A stretch of DNA of 64,000 nucleotides from Bemisia tabaci (taxonomy: Eukaryota; Arthropoda; Insecta; Hemiptera; Aleyrodidae), in contig NC_092798.1 of NCBI RefSeq assembly GCF_918797505.1, forward strand, positions 48,692,985 to 48,756,984. Direction: 5' to 3'. The number at the start of each line of letters is the position of its first letter. Positions within the stretch are counted from its first letter, which is position 1. This document shows, in pieces, positions 21,061 through 32,300 of this stretch. The notes under the pieces were generated by a model. It saw only the letters and a list, made by a program, of their open reading frames with translations, made no database searches and was not told where the DNA came from. The position numbers were made by a program, and so were the translations under genes.

Positions 21061-23229
21061 AATCCGAGGGGACAAGCCGGAAACTGCCCCCCTGACCCCT
21101 AAGGAGCCAAAGCCGGAGGCCAGCCACCTGGCAACTAAGAAGCCTAACCCAGGGGGCCAGCCCCCTGGCCCCTAAGAAGCCAAAGCCGGGGCCAGCCCCC
21201 TGAACACTACGGAGCCAAGCCGGGGCCAGCCCCCTGAACACTACGGAGCCAAAGCCGGGGGCCAGCCCCCTGAACACTACGGAGCCAAAGCCGGGGGCCA
21301 GCCCCCTGAACACTACGGAGCCAAAGCCGGGGGCCAGCCCCCTGAACCCTACGGAGCCAAAGCCGGGGGCCAGCCCCCTGAACCCTACGGGGCCAATGCC
21401 GGGGGCCAGCCCCCTGAACACTACGGAGCCAAAGCCGGGGGCCAGCCCCCTGAACCCTACGGAGCCAATGCCGGGGGCCAGCCCCCTGAACCCTACGGAG
21501 CCAAAGCCGGGGCCAGCCCCCTGAACCTAAGGAGCCAAGCCGGGGGCCAGCCCCCTGAACACTACGGAGCCAAAGCCGGGGGCCAGCCCCCTGAACACTA
21601 CGGAGCCAAGCCGGGGGCCAGCCCCCTGAACACTACGGAGCCAAAGCCGGGGCCAGCCCCCTGAACACTACGGAGCCAAAGCCGGGGGCCAGCCCCCTGA
21701 ACACTACGGAGCCAAAGCCGGGGGCCAGCCCCCTGAACACTACGGAGCAAAGCCGGGGCCAGCCCCCTGAACCTACGGAGCCAAAGCCGGGGCCAGCCCC
21801 CTGAACACTACGGAGCCAAAGCCGGGGGCCAGCCCCCTGAACACTACGGAGCCAAAGCCGGGGGCCAGCCCCCTGAACACTACGGAGCCAAAGCCGGGGG
21901 CCAGCCCCCTGAACACTACGGAGCCAAAGCCGGGGGCCAGCCCCCTGAACACTAGGAGCCAAGCCGGGGGCCAGCCCCCTGAACACTACGGAGCCAAAGC
22001 CGGGGGCCAGCCCCCTGAACACTACGGAGCCAAAGCCGGGGGCCAGCCCCCTGAACCCTACGGAGCCAAAGCCGGGGGCCAGCCCCCTGAACACTAAGGA
22101 GCCAAAGCCGGGGGCCAGCCCCCTGAACACTACGGAGCCAAAACCGGGGGCAAGCCCCCTGAACACTGCGGAGCCAAAGCCGGGGCCAGCCCCCTGAACA
22201 CTACGGAGCCAAAGCCGGGGGCCAGCCCCCTGAACACTACGGAGCCAAAGCCGGGGGCCAGCCCCCTGAACACTACGGAGCCAAAGCCGGGGGCCAGCCC
22301 CCTGAACACTACGGAGCCAAAGCCGGGGGCCAGCCCCCTGAACACTAAGGAGCCAAAGCCGGGGGCCAGCCCCCTGAACACTACGGAGCCAAAGCCGGGG
22401 CCAGCCCCCTGAACACTACGGAGCCAAGCCGGGGCCAGCCCCCTGAACACTACGGAGCCAAAGCCGGGGCCAGCCCCCTGAACACTACGGAGCCAAAGCC
22501 GGGGGCCAGCCCCCTGAACACTACGGAGCCAAAGCCGGGGCCAGCCCCCTGAACACTACGGAGCCAAAGCCGGGGGCCAGCCCCCTGAACACTACGAGCC
22601 AAAGCCGGGGCCAGCCCCCTGAACACTACGGAGCCAAAGCCGGGGCCAGCCCCCTGAACACTAAGGAGCCAAAGCCGGGGCCAGCCCCCTGAACACTACG
22701 GAGCCAAAGCCGGGGCCAGCCCCCTGAACACTAAGGAGCCAAAGCCGGGGGCCAGCCCCCTGAACACTACGGAGCCAAAGCCGGGGGCCAGCCCCCTGAA
22801 CACTACGGAGCCAAGCCGGGGCCAGCCCCCTGAACACTACGGAGCCAAAGCCGGGGGCCAGCCCCCTGAACACTACGGAGCCAAAGCTGGGGGCCAGCCC
22901 ACTGAACACTACGGAGCCAAAGCCGGGGGCCAGCCCCCTGGCAACTAGGGAGCCTAACCCGGGGGCCAGCCCCCTGAACCCTAAGAAGCCGAAGTCGGGG
23001 GCCAGCCCCCTGAACACTACGGAGCCAAAGCCGGGGGCCAGCCCCCTGAACACTAGGAAGCCAAGACTGGGGGCCAGCCCCCTGAACACCACGGAGCCAA
23101 AGCCGGGGGCCAGCCCTCTGAGCACTACGGAGCCAAGGCCGGGGGCCAGCCCCCTGAACAATACGAAGCCAAGACCGGGGGCCAGCCCCCTGAACACTAC
23201 GAAGCCAAGGCCGGGGGCCAGTCCCCTGA
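21061..23229. repeat. 36-bp satellite array, about 60 units
   Basis: The unit reads GAGCCAAAGCCGGGGGCCAG then CCCCCTGAACACTACG. It holds a GGGGGC-CA-GCCCCC hairpin. The centre is nearly homogeneous. Both edges diverge (variants with GCAACTA, CTAAGAAGCC, GACTGG), the pattern expected from unequal exchange. Some units are 35 bp through loss of one G. Because 36 is divisible by three, frames stay open for hundreds of bases (12-residue FRGLAPGFGSVV-type periods on the minus strand); these are not genes. Confidence 0.97.
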
Positions 23230-23823
23230 AGGGGGGGTCGGTGTACTCCAGTTACCTATAGGTGCATTTAGTCATCAATGATTCAAAAATGAGTAATTTC
23301 AATGCCAAATAATCGTCGATTTTCCGCAAAGAATCTTAAAAAATCGTTATAACCGATCGATACGTCGACTCGTCATCATTAAAACTTGATTCAGCGTGTA
23401 AAAATATGTAGGAACCAGTGTGTATAACATTCGTAAACAACGATAACAACCCCTTCGCCGCATCAATTCAACAAGAAAATAGCGACGAACTTACTCATCT
23501 TGAAATTTTTTCCTGAGTTCCCTGTTATAATAAACTTCCACTTAAACCTTGGTTTGATTGTCGAATCGAATACCAAAAAAGGGGCGAAAATCAGCCTTCA
23601 TTTTGGGAGGCTCCTTCTCCTCGCAAATTGCGTATTAACTAGGAGAATCTTGGTCATTCTTAACTGAGAAATTCAGTGTTTTTTCTTCCGGTTTAATGCA
23701 AAAATCAGAAATTTTTTGAATGGAATTTGCACACTGCACAGGTACCTTTTAGTGTAGAAATTAATTGTTTGAGTCAATTTGGCAACCTTGGAATGAAGTT
23801 ACGTTCCCTCGTCCGGGCGACGG

Positions 23824-24080
23824 CGTGGTAACACCCGTAGATCGTCTCTTTCCTGCCAGGATATCACAAACGTCCTCCATAACCATGCATCGAAAAATTG
23901 AATTGTTCAATAAGGAACTAGTATTACCGACTCATTACGAATAGAGTGTCGATGGCAAAACCATTGCAGATTCCGCCCTACCGACTGGACTTCAGATTTT
24001 TTTGATGTGCGCAACTTGCTTTTCGTTCGATTTTACTTGTAATGAGGATATTTATTTGACTATATCTTTTACGTGTAACA
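23824..24080. other. Unique DNA
   Basis: Nothing recognised. Confidence 0.3.
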
Positions 24081-24341
24081 CTGCCATGCTAAGGAAGAAC
24101 GCCGTATGAGCCTTCAGACGTTGCCAAGTTTCCTATGATAAAAACCGAATTTACTGGGAAAATCGCGAATATTATTTTCTAAACTTTTCAGACAATTTTA
24201 TACGCAATTTAATCTAAAATATCTGAAAATTTCAAGGTAGTTCAGGTCAAGGTGCATGAGTGTTGTCAAAAATACATGTTTTATCACGCAAAATTTGGCA
24301 ACTCTCGAATGTTCATACGGCGTTTTTCCTTAGCATGGCAG
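24081..24341. mobile_element. Family B MITE with AACA duplication
   Basis: CTGCCATGCTAAGGAAGAAC to CCTTAGCATGGCAG, flanked on both sides by AACA. Arms include CGTATGAGCCTTCAG and TGTTCATACGGCG. Non-coding. Confidence 0.88.
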
Positions 24342-24796
24342 AACAAACCCAATCTTATTGCTAATGTGGCCCGAAGGATGATCCTGAGATTATATTTACA
24401 ACCAGAATAATCTCATGCACAAACTATCCAGCTATTGAAGCAGCCGATCGGTACTTCATTTTAATTTGACAACTAACTGAGTGGAGCAGAAAAAGACGGA
24501 GACAGACATATCCAGAGCCAGTTGCGAGACTGAGACACACAAGAGAAGGGGCACAGCACAGAGACACGGCACAGGGCGTTATTAAAACAACAACCCTGAA
24601 GGCATGTCACCGTGGCAGTGGTGTGTCGCTCTCCCCTATAACCCTCCCCCACCCGTCATCTCGAATTTTTATATTAACTCCCGATTCCTCATCTTCCCCA
24701 TTACATATTGAGTCGTCGGAAAACAGTTTGTTTAACTTTCTCACAGTAGATCAATGGGACAAGCGGCCAATCAGCAATCTTCGAAGGGTAGAAGTA

Positions 24797-25103
24797 GAGT
24801 CCCTTTATACTGAGAGTCAAGACAATGTGAATCCATTTCTGATTGGTTCCCGTATTTTAGGCCTTCACAGTGTCACAAACGGGAATAAAGATTACAGTTC
24901 CACCGATTGCGAAGATTATAATCTGGAATGAACCGGGGAATTACGGGTTCGGCAAGGAACAAACGGAATGAGGGAAGGAACGAAGATAGGAATTCGAGAA
25001 TGGGCCGATCAAAGATTACGAAAAACGTTCAATTTCTGTAATCTTTATTCCCGTTTATGACTCCATGAGGGGTGTTGTCTTGACTCTCAGTATAAAGGGA
25101 CTC
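24797..25103. mobile_element. Palindromic MITE, GAGTCCCTTTATACTGAGAG ends
   Basis: Left arm begins GAGTCCCTTTATACTGAGAG; the right arm ends with its complement at 25103. Inner arms share AACGGGAATAAAGATTACAG and its complement. TAGAGTCCC and GGGACTCTA at the outer edges suggest a TA target. Confidence 0.82.
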
Positions 25104-25153
25104 TAGGTAGAAGAGAATAACGATTTATGAGCTTAAAGCCCATGATCACTATT

Positions 25154-25405
25154 CTGCCGTGCTAAGGAAGAAGGCCGTATGAACCTTCGGGAGTTGCCAA
25201 ATTTTCTTGGATAAAATGTTTAATTTTTAGGAAATTTATGAATATTTTCCCTCGAAATTTTCAGAGTCTTTAGATAAAATTGCGAACTAAATTATCCGAG
25301 AAATCGGTAGGCAAATATTCAAAAATTTTCCTGATAATTATTGATTTGCCAGGGGAAATTTGGCAATCCTGATGGCTCATACGGCGTTTTTCCTTAGCAC
25401 GGCAG
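25154..25405. mobile_element. Family B MITE with TATT duplication
   Basis: CTGCCGTGCTAAGGAAGAAG to TTCCTTAGCACGGCAG with TATT on both flanks. Confidence 0.9.
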
Positions 25406-25544
25406 TATTGCCTATAAGGCGGCGATATACTGGAGGCTCACAAATTTTTGGTGATTTAGCCATTTCTCACTTTTCGTCTTTTAAAAGTTCGCAAGAGACA
25501 CATTCTCCTCCCTCTCCCTCTCCTCCCCTTCCCCCTTTCTCTCA

Positions 25545-26020
25545 TTAATTCAAGAATGTCGATTGGTCCTGTCCAAGTTTATGGAGCGACTCAATTGTAA
25601 TGTTTCTGGAATATCGACGGTCAAACTCAAAGCCACGTATCTCCGCTTGTGACGTTGCAGACTTCCTGTTATATTTTTTTTGCCTTGGAAAACTAGTGAA
25701 AGTAATTTCTTGAAAAATTCCTAGATATTTCTTTTCAGTTCGTAGAATATTCCGTAAAAATTTCAATCCGTAAAGTTGAATTGTTCCTTTTCGAAAAAAT
25801 AAAATAGAGGCAGATATTTTGAAACACCACATGGAGGTATGCGTGGCTTCGTACTTGAGCCATCGATATGTTGGATGCAAAGAGTAAAGAATGAGAAAAT
25901 TTTTCAAATGCCTTTGCAGATGGTCAAATATTGAAAGATTACGAAAATACTGTCTCACCGATATTATGTAAATCAAGTTTGGTCGCATGCAAGTGGGTAA
26001 ACAACTTCCTCGGCATATTA
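25545..26020. repeat. Dispersed repeat with family E palindrome, shared with 63480-63880
   Basis: 25611-25869 is an E palindrome (CGACGGTCAAACTCAAAGCC at the left and TACTTGAGCCATCGATATG at the right). The next 150 bases, with GAAAGATTACGAAAATAC, CTGTCTCACCGATA and TGGTCGCATGCAAGTG, recur after the E copy at 63720-63875, so E and its flank moved or duplicated together. The 147-codon minus-strand frame over E is a palindrome shadow. Confidence 0.7.
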
Positions 26021-26506
26021 ATTAGAGGCGGAAATTTTGAAACACCGCAACGGAGATACGCGGTTTTGCGCTTTGGCTATCGATACGACCATTCATGCTT
26101 CGCGGTGGGTATGTTGCCTACGCAACAAAATGAAGGCGAACTCATAAGGACGGAATGTACAAACAGGTCAAGGACGTCTTCTATCGGTTAAATCAAAGCT
26201 CACCTGGGGCGATATAATGGACTAATATGTGGGTGCGAATTTAAGCATTATGAAGTGTGCCTTCTCTACGACGAAAATGTTTGAAAAAACCAAGAAATCG
26301 AAAGTACACATGCAATATATGGAATTTTTTTTATGCATTAATTCAAACTTTCCTTTCATAAAAAAGCTGTTTTCTCGTGTAATATGGCAAGGACAACCGA
26401 GGGGTTCAAAAATGCAAAAGAATGAAGTTGAAAAATGGAGTTTTGTCGTTTTTAAAAGTACTAATTCATTCATACGTTCATTGTTTTCTCTTTTCTTTCA
26501 TAGAAA
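26021..26506. other. E right-arm fragment and unique DNA
   Basis: 26025-26090 repeats the E right arm (GGCGGAAATTTTGAAACACC). The rest is AT-rich; overlapping short frames on both strands show no recognisable family. Confidence 0.4.
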
Positions 26507-26732
26507 ACAGCAATTTTGAATGTAACATTTCAACAGAAGCTATAAATTTCAAGGAAGATCGAACCGTCTGCGATTTTCAAAAATCGCTCAACTTCAACTT
26601 TTGCTGGCTCCGCGGATACGCCGACCCCTCTCCGCATACTCTCTATCGATCTACATCTTTCGTTATACCTCCTTAAAACGGCCACTTAATTTCCGAACGC
26701 TCCTTTGTGAAATCACCACTCATCAATCCCAA
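26507..26732 (+). repeat. 226-bp direct repeat, copy 1
   Basis: Nearly identical to 28246-28471 (landmarks GTAACATTTCAACAGAAGC, GGCTCCGCGGATACGCC, CGATCTACATCTTTCG). Frames are open in both copies, but they begin inside upstream unrelated DNA. Confidence 0.85.
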
Positions 26733-27135
26733 CCGAAGCGTTTTGAAAAGGTTTCGTTCCTTGACCGTGCGTTTTCCAGATATGATCAATCCATTTTCCT
26801 TTTGTCTTCTTTGTCTACAGCATTGTCTATCAATTTCAATAATCAGCTCCCTGAAATTAACTCCTTAACAAGGTTTAGTTTTTCTTAGGTGGCAGTAGTA
26901 GAAACTGTAGCAGCAAGCACTCTCACATTGCGAGAAAGACTAGGAAAACGTGGAATTATTTGCAGGCGCAAGGATACAACTATTCCACCTCGAGCGATGG
27001 CCGGGCGGTATCTTGAAAATTGAAGGCGTTTTGAAAAGGTTTCATTCCTTGACCGTGCGTTTTCCATCAATGAATTGATCGGAATACTCCATTTTACCTT
27101 TGTCTTTTTTGTCTGTTACTTTGTTTATGAACTTC
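26733..27135 (+). repeat. Family G repeat (~300-bp unit)
   Basis: Carries GGTTTCGTTCCTTGACCGTG, GGTGGCAGTAGTAGAAAC and CACCTCGAGCGATGGCCGG. Adjacent partial units repeat the GGTTTC.TTCCTTGACC segment. Homologous blocks are at 32285-32815, 33440-34025 and, inverted, 45925-46430. Confidence 0.8.
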
Positions 27136-27670
27136 AATAATCATCCTGCTGACGGGGTAACTACGGAAATACCTGCTTAAAATTTTATGTTTTCAAATTC
27201 GCACCTTTTAAGCGTGCCTATAGGGCTCGCTTTTTGAAATCACTCGGATGTACTGTAGTACAGCACACCGATCGACCAATGCTTTTCAAGGGGCGGTCCG
27301 AATTTTTTTTCCGTCGGATCCGTTCTTCCGTTTTTGAACCGTTATAGTGTCAAGCCCTGAAGGTCATTCATCGAGAAACCGAATTATCCTGTTACTGGAA
27401 ACCCTTGAGAACATTTTCCCGTGGAAACCGTATTATTTTCTTTCATAGGTACGTCAAATAAGCTTTTCTACGCTCGGAGGATTTAAATTAGAAGTTTAAA
27501 TGCCGCCATAACTATTTAGCGAATCAGCGTCTTTTCAAAAGCGGTTAAACCCAAGTTGGCTGCATCTCCATAGTTACAACTGCAGCGAAGTGAGCAATCT
27601 CCAATTCGACCAATTGGAAGGCAGAGTTTTGGAGGTTAGGTTCCCTTGTTGATTCTCTGAGTGTAAGTTG

Positions 27671-27719
<49 letters not shown>

Positions 27720-28245
27720 GTGTCACGTTTTTTTTTTTTTATTTCCAGAAAAGATACCTTAAAGTCTCATTTTAATACAAATCAATCGAAGAAAAGAGAA
27801 AAGACAAAGTTTGACTCATTAAACAGAGTAAACTCCATACTCTGCTGCTGCAAACTGAGCAATCTCCAACATGACGCAACAAACTGAACAATTTCCAAAC
27901 TTTAATTTGAAATTCTGAATGAACCAATTCAGTTAAATGATTTATGATGTTATTTTCTTTGTTCATCCAATATAATTATGTTACTTTCTTTATTCAATAA
28001 AATGTATTTACATTCAACGGTATCAAATCAATAATTCCTCCCCAATTTGCAGAGAGTACTAATTTATACACATCTCGTTGAAATGGAAATAGTGCACACA
28101 CTAGATTTCAGTTCTTCGGCACGCTTTTCCAACATATTCATGTTGGATGTTTCTTCTTGTTTTTATTTCATCATGAGACTAGTTTAAAAAATTATACTGT
28201 ATACATGCTTGAAAGGGCGACTAAAAATCACTCGTAATTTGGGAA
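27136..28245. other. Unique DNA with a poly(T) tract
   Basis: 27140-27215 and 28159-28245 match two adjacent parts of 34020-34190, marking a shared dispersed repeat. 27673-27718 is 46 consecutive T. No gene recognised. Confidence 0.5.
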
Positions 28246-28471
28246 ACAGCAATTTGGAATGTAACATTTCAACAGAAGCTATAAATTTCAAGGAGGATCG
28301 AACCACCCGCGATTTTCAAAAATCGCTCAACTTCAACTTTCGCTGGCTCCGCGGATACGCCAGACCCCTCTCCGCATACTCTCTATCGATCTACATCTTT
28401 CGTTATACCTCCCTAAAACGGCCACTTAATTTCCGAACGCTACTTCGTGAAATCACCACTCATCAATCCTG
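28246..28471 (+). repeat. 226-bp direct repeat, copy 2
   Basis: Second copy of 26507-26732, differing at a handful of positions by eye. Confidence 0.85.
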
Positions 28472-29900
28472 ACCGAACATTTTCCTTCTCGGCGATGAGA
28501 GAGTTAACGTGGCCGGCCGGGGCGAAGGAACAAGGAGAACGCGCCAATCCGACACTCTTCAACTCCCTCAACCCCAGTTAGCCCCCCCCCCCCACCTCTC
28601 CCTCGCAAGACGATCGAGACTGGAATCCGGACAAGGCGTCCAAATGAAGTGAGTGTCGGTAAAATGGGTTAAAGTGGACGCGGAGGGAGAAGTGTTTGAT
28701 GGAGGCCCCACGGCCGAGATTAATCCGAGAGAGGTCTTACGCCGCCGATTTAATAAACGCCCAACGACCCCCCTCCCGCCGCCCTGCCCTCTCGGCTCGC
28801 CCCGAGAGGCTGGCAGTGTAGAAGCAAATGAAAAGGAAAGACAGTCGATTTTAAACTAATAACGAGCTAAGTAAGTGCCGGAGAAGAAGGCTCACCGATA
28901 AGACTGCCCACCTCCCGAGCTGGAGCGCCCTCTGGATTCCACTTGATTAACTAGAATAAACACGAATTACCATTTTATTAGTTCATCGCCAGCCCGGCCC
29001 CCCTTCCCCGCAGCGCCGCCCGCGCGGGTCTTTGATCTACAATTTGTTCGTCGGGGGCGCTCACGGGACCGGCGGGGCGACGGGGGTGGGGGGAGGGGGC
29101 GAAATTCCGGGACGAAAGAGAAGAAGAAAAAGGCTGAGCGAAGTTTAAAATGAAAAAGCTCACTCGAGCCGTAAATACGGCGGGGGCCGCGGACCGACTT
29201 TTATTAACCAAACTCCCTATTAACTCCCGCGGAAAAGGAGAGAGGAGTTGACATCACGTCCCCGCCCGCATCCCTCCCCCTCCACCCTCCCCCTCCACCC
29301 TCCCCCTCCACCCTCCCCCTCCACCCGCCGCCGCCCGTACCGCGGGGGGATTTAATTTACCCCGTTGATTGTTTGCGAAACCAAAGAGAGATATTCCAAT
29401 ATAAGATCTTTGTAAAACCTCTCGCTGCGGTGGAGCGTGGGGGCGGAGCCCCGGGGTCGAAGGGAGGGGCGAGAAGGGCGGCAGGGGGGAGGGGGGAGGG
29501 GGAGAATTTTAAAAACAAAACGCCATGGTCGGAATCGTCGACAGCGTGTGTTTTTAAACGTTTAATATCCCCCGTTTTAATTCCGGCTCCGCGCGGCTGT
29601 TTGCGTTGCTGAGGATGATGCGGTGAGAGCGGAATTCGACACGGACTTAGCATAAACTAATTTTCTTTCTGTTTTCAGATGTGGTGAGCGCGACATAGAC
29701 CCCCTCCCCCCCCTTCGCAGCCCCTTGGGTGGGTCGCTTTGAAATTCAATCAAAATCTGGCGCGGGGCGTTAGAACAGGTCGGGCGGTGGCTCCCTATCG
29801 GAAAGTTGCGACGCTTGATGAGGGAGCTTCAATTTTAAGCTGGTTTAACTCGGTGATGGTGATCCCTGTTGGAGTGAGTGATCGAGGTGAATCCGTCATT
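28472..29900. other. GC-rich unique island
   Basis: Alternating GC-rich and TTTAAT/ATTAA-rich stretches without any repeat families, the longest such tract in the window. No exon with recognisable protein content was found; frames on both strands are driven by C and G runs. It contains four copies of a 13-bp CCCTCCCCCTCCA repeat at 29272-29323. Possibly conserved regulatory DNA. Confidence 0.4.
28923..28935 (-). promoter_or_regulatory. CTCF-like motif
   Basis: The reverse strand reads CCAGAGGGCGCTC, matching the AGRKGGCGC core of the CTCF consensus. Motif match only. Confidence 0.3.
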
Positions 29901-30264
29901 CGGACTGCATTTTGCAAGAAGGAACCAAGAGCATTCCAATGTTGCTAGGGCTGTGCAACTTGAGATCTGTGCAGTAAAATACTGAACTGATGCAAACATT
30001 TAAATTTACAAAGGTATTTAGTAAATATTTAATTAAACTTTTTAATATAAAGACAAAGATAATTGATTTAATCATTTTATCAGTGTAATTGATACACTTT
30101 CGTTCAGTTATTTGCCTTTTGATTATATGAATGTGTAGCTTATTGGGACTTGGGATTAAGGATAAAACTTGTTCAGATGATCAGTTTATATTTGAAAGGT
30201 AAAAAAGTTGCATAATCTTGGCACCATTGGATGCTCTTGGTTCCTTTTTGCAAAATGCAATCCA
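29901..30264. mobile_element. Family H palindrome
   Basis: GGACTGCATTTTGCAAGAAG and AAGAGCATTCCAATGTTGC on the left are complemented by TGCTCTTGGTTCC and TTTTGCAAAATGCAATCCA on the right; the AT-rich centre is about 220 bases. Confidence 0.8.
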
Positions 30265-30394
30265 TATCACAATGTTGTGATTATTATGCAAATCTAAGTT
30301 TTTCCTGAGATAAACTAATTATACTTACTGATCTGAAAATTACTTGCTACCGCTACAACTAAGCAAACACGCCTTGTATTGCTTGAGAAACGAC

Positions 30395-30990
30395 GGAAGC
30401 GAGAGTGCCTTCAATTCCTGAACATGCAACACACGCATCACGCATCCATGGAACACGAATAGTAGCAGTTAGGCGCAACAACCGTTATTGGTAAGTGCAA
30501 TCTCAACAGTGTAGTATTCGTAGGTCGAGATGCTGACCGATTTGTGGTCTTAGATACTTTGGCCTTGTGTCACTATCTGGCAATAATGGCACGCTAAGGA
30601 GGAACATCGTATAAACCTTCAGACGTTACCAAATTTCCTTTGATGAAATATGAATATTCAGAAGAATCTGTGAATATTTGTCTTCGAATTTTTTAGAAAA
30701 ATTTATTTACAATCAGATCTACATTATCTGAAAATTTCAAGAGAAAATATGTATAAATCTTCTTAAAAATAAATATGTTATTCGGAGGAAATCTGTCAAC
30801 TATTGATTGTTCATCGTTTCTTATCACGACGCAATACATGCCCCTATATCGATACTTTAATTGTTTGGGTGCTTCAGCTGACAAGTCCAGTGCATCTTTG
30901 AAGAGAGTGAGGAAAGTTGGAGTGCCTTCAATTTTTAAGTATGCAACACGCGCATTCGTTGAACACGAATAGTTGCATCAAGGCGCCACA
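30395..30990. repeat. Dispersed-repeat fragments and a decayed family B element
   Basis: Blocks with GAGTGCCTTCAATT, ATGCAACAC and GAACACGAATAGT occur at about 30405 and 30925, related to the 281-bp repeat at 3129. Between them, 30586-30832 has decayed family B landmarks (GCTAAGGAGGAACATCGTAT). Confidence 0.55.
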
Positions 30991-30995
30991 ATCAA

Positions 30996-31138
30996 TTGGA
31001 TCACATTTGGCAATAAAGAACCACTATTTCTGGCCCATTTTAGAAACAACATACATGCCATTGGTTTCCCTGAGCAGATATGTGCTTTATAGAAGAACCA
31101 GAGATAGTGGTTCCTCATTGCAAAATGTAATTCAATTC
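30996..31138. mobile_element. Family J palindrome, uninterrupted
   Basis: TTGGATCACATTTGGCAATA at the left and TTGCAAAATGTAATTCAA at the right. The centre AACATACATGCCATTGG has no insert, giving the ~143-bp basic length of J. Confidence 0.8.
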
Positions 31139-32039
31139 AATCTTCGTAAAGCGTACTCTTGCTCACTGACCTTACAACTATGTTCCAAACATTTTCTCTC
31201 TACCCATTGAATATTCAAAATCGGATGTCATATGAGGCGAAATGCGCACTGTCATGCTTAGGATCATTTTTAGGCCTTTCTTCATCTCATGAAAAAAAAC
31301 CGGATTTTTTCTAAGGCCCAATAGAAAAATGCTCCCAAAATTCTGTCGTCCTGGTTCAAATATTAAGTAAACTTTCATCTAATAACGTCGGTAAATGAAT
31401 GAATGAACATAGACGCTTCAAAAAATAAATTAAGAAATAATTTGTAGGGTGATGAAAGTTCAATCCTCCGTAAAGCTCTGCCTCGGAAGTTCTCGGACTT
31501 TCCGTCGGATAAATGGGTGCAAATTGCACGGGCCAAGTCAGGGGTCCAAGCGGGAAGTCGCGGCGGTCGGCGGGGGGGGGGGGGGGGGGGCGGCAAAAAA
31601 GGGATCGGTTTGGGTTTTGTCAGCTGTTACCTGATTACATGATTATCGCGTGCGCGGTAGACAAACTATAATTTCATTAAAACTTTCGCGAGTCGGGTGG
31701 CAGCCGGGGGGGGGGGGGGGGGGGGGCGAAAGGGGGCGGCTCGCCTCCTTGGCTGCTAAGACTCGCGGACTCGGCTCAACGTTGCCGTACTTCGCCTTTT
31801 TGTGGGTTTAAACCGTGTCAAACGGGGGTTAAATCTGAAATCTGGCAACGATGGACGGGGGCTCTGTGTAAATTAAGCGGCTCGTCACTCGCTCTCGTCA
31901 GTGCCAGAGCGTGATATGCGACCAGTATCGATTATTTAACAAGTCCGTTTCCACAACCCCCCTCCCCCCTCGATCCCTTTCGCTACCTCCATGGCGCTGT
32001 CCCGTCCGGAGTGAGGGAAGGAATAGCTCCGGAGTTTCC
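31139..32039. other. Unique DNA with two poly(G) tracts
   Basis: GC-rich from about 31540 to 31790 with long G runs (about 31571-31590 and 31707-31726). No gene recognised; short proline- or glycine-rich frames follow the G runs. Confidence 0.4.
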
Positions 32040-32300
32040 GCTATCTTATCTGCGGTCTGATTATTGATACCGATAGACAAAGCTAAAGACAAAGAAAAAT
32101 ACGAGGACGGAGCGATTCTATTGATTGGTTGTGACGGGCGGGTTTCATAGATAATAAGTCTCTCGTGGGTTACCGTTGGTTAGTCTAATGCTAACCTCCT
32201 TTGTCTATGGAAACCAACAACTTCCACCAATAGGATCCCCCCATATCCCTTTTGTCTTTGTCTACAGCTTTGTCTATCATTTTCAACTATCAGCCCCCTG
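32040..32300. mobile_element. Family F element
   Basis: GATAGACAAAGCTAAAGAC at the left and GTCTACAGCTTTGTCTATC then CAGCCCCCTG at the right, with the TAGTCTAATGCTAAC centre. Confidence 0.7.

Larger units (their letters stand above)
17979..23823. mobile_element. Large family Q inverted-repeat structure (~5.8 kb)
   Basis: The left end CGTCGTTTCCGTCACGAAAG and right end with GAAGTTACGTTCCCTCGTCC then CGACGG match the short Q elements at 8655 and 9867. Internal arms 18029-18137 and 23492-23613 are reverse complements at roughly 85% identity by eye. A second arm pair, 19640-19790 and 23340-23480, continues the palindrome. The left arm is interrupted at 18138-19619, the right arm has about 150 extra bases near 23637-23790, and the interior holds the 36-bp satellite. 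No transposase frame was recognised. It could be one composite non-autonomous element or successive insertions between two Q arms. Confidence 0.6.

Noticed and set aside
21633..23197. Long minus-strand frames with FRGLAPGFGSVV-type periods, suggesting a repetitive structural protein
   Set aside because: The period is a by-product of a 36-bp satellite. Frames shift at every 35-bp unit, other frames are equally open, and there is no start context, signal peptide or splice site.
21061..23229. Regular repeat array considered as CRISPR
   Set aside because: Units are contiguous with no unique spacers, and the genome is an animal nuclear one.
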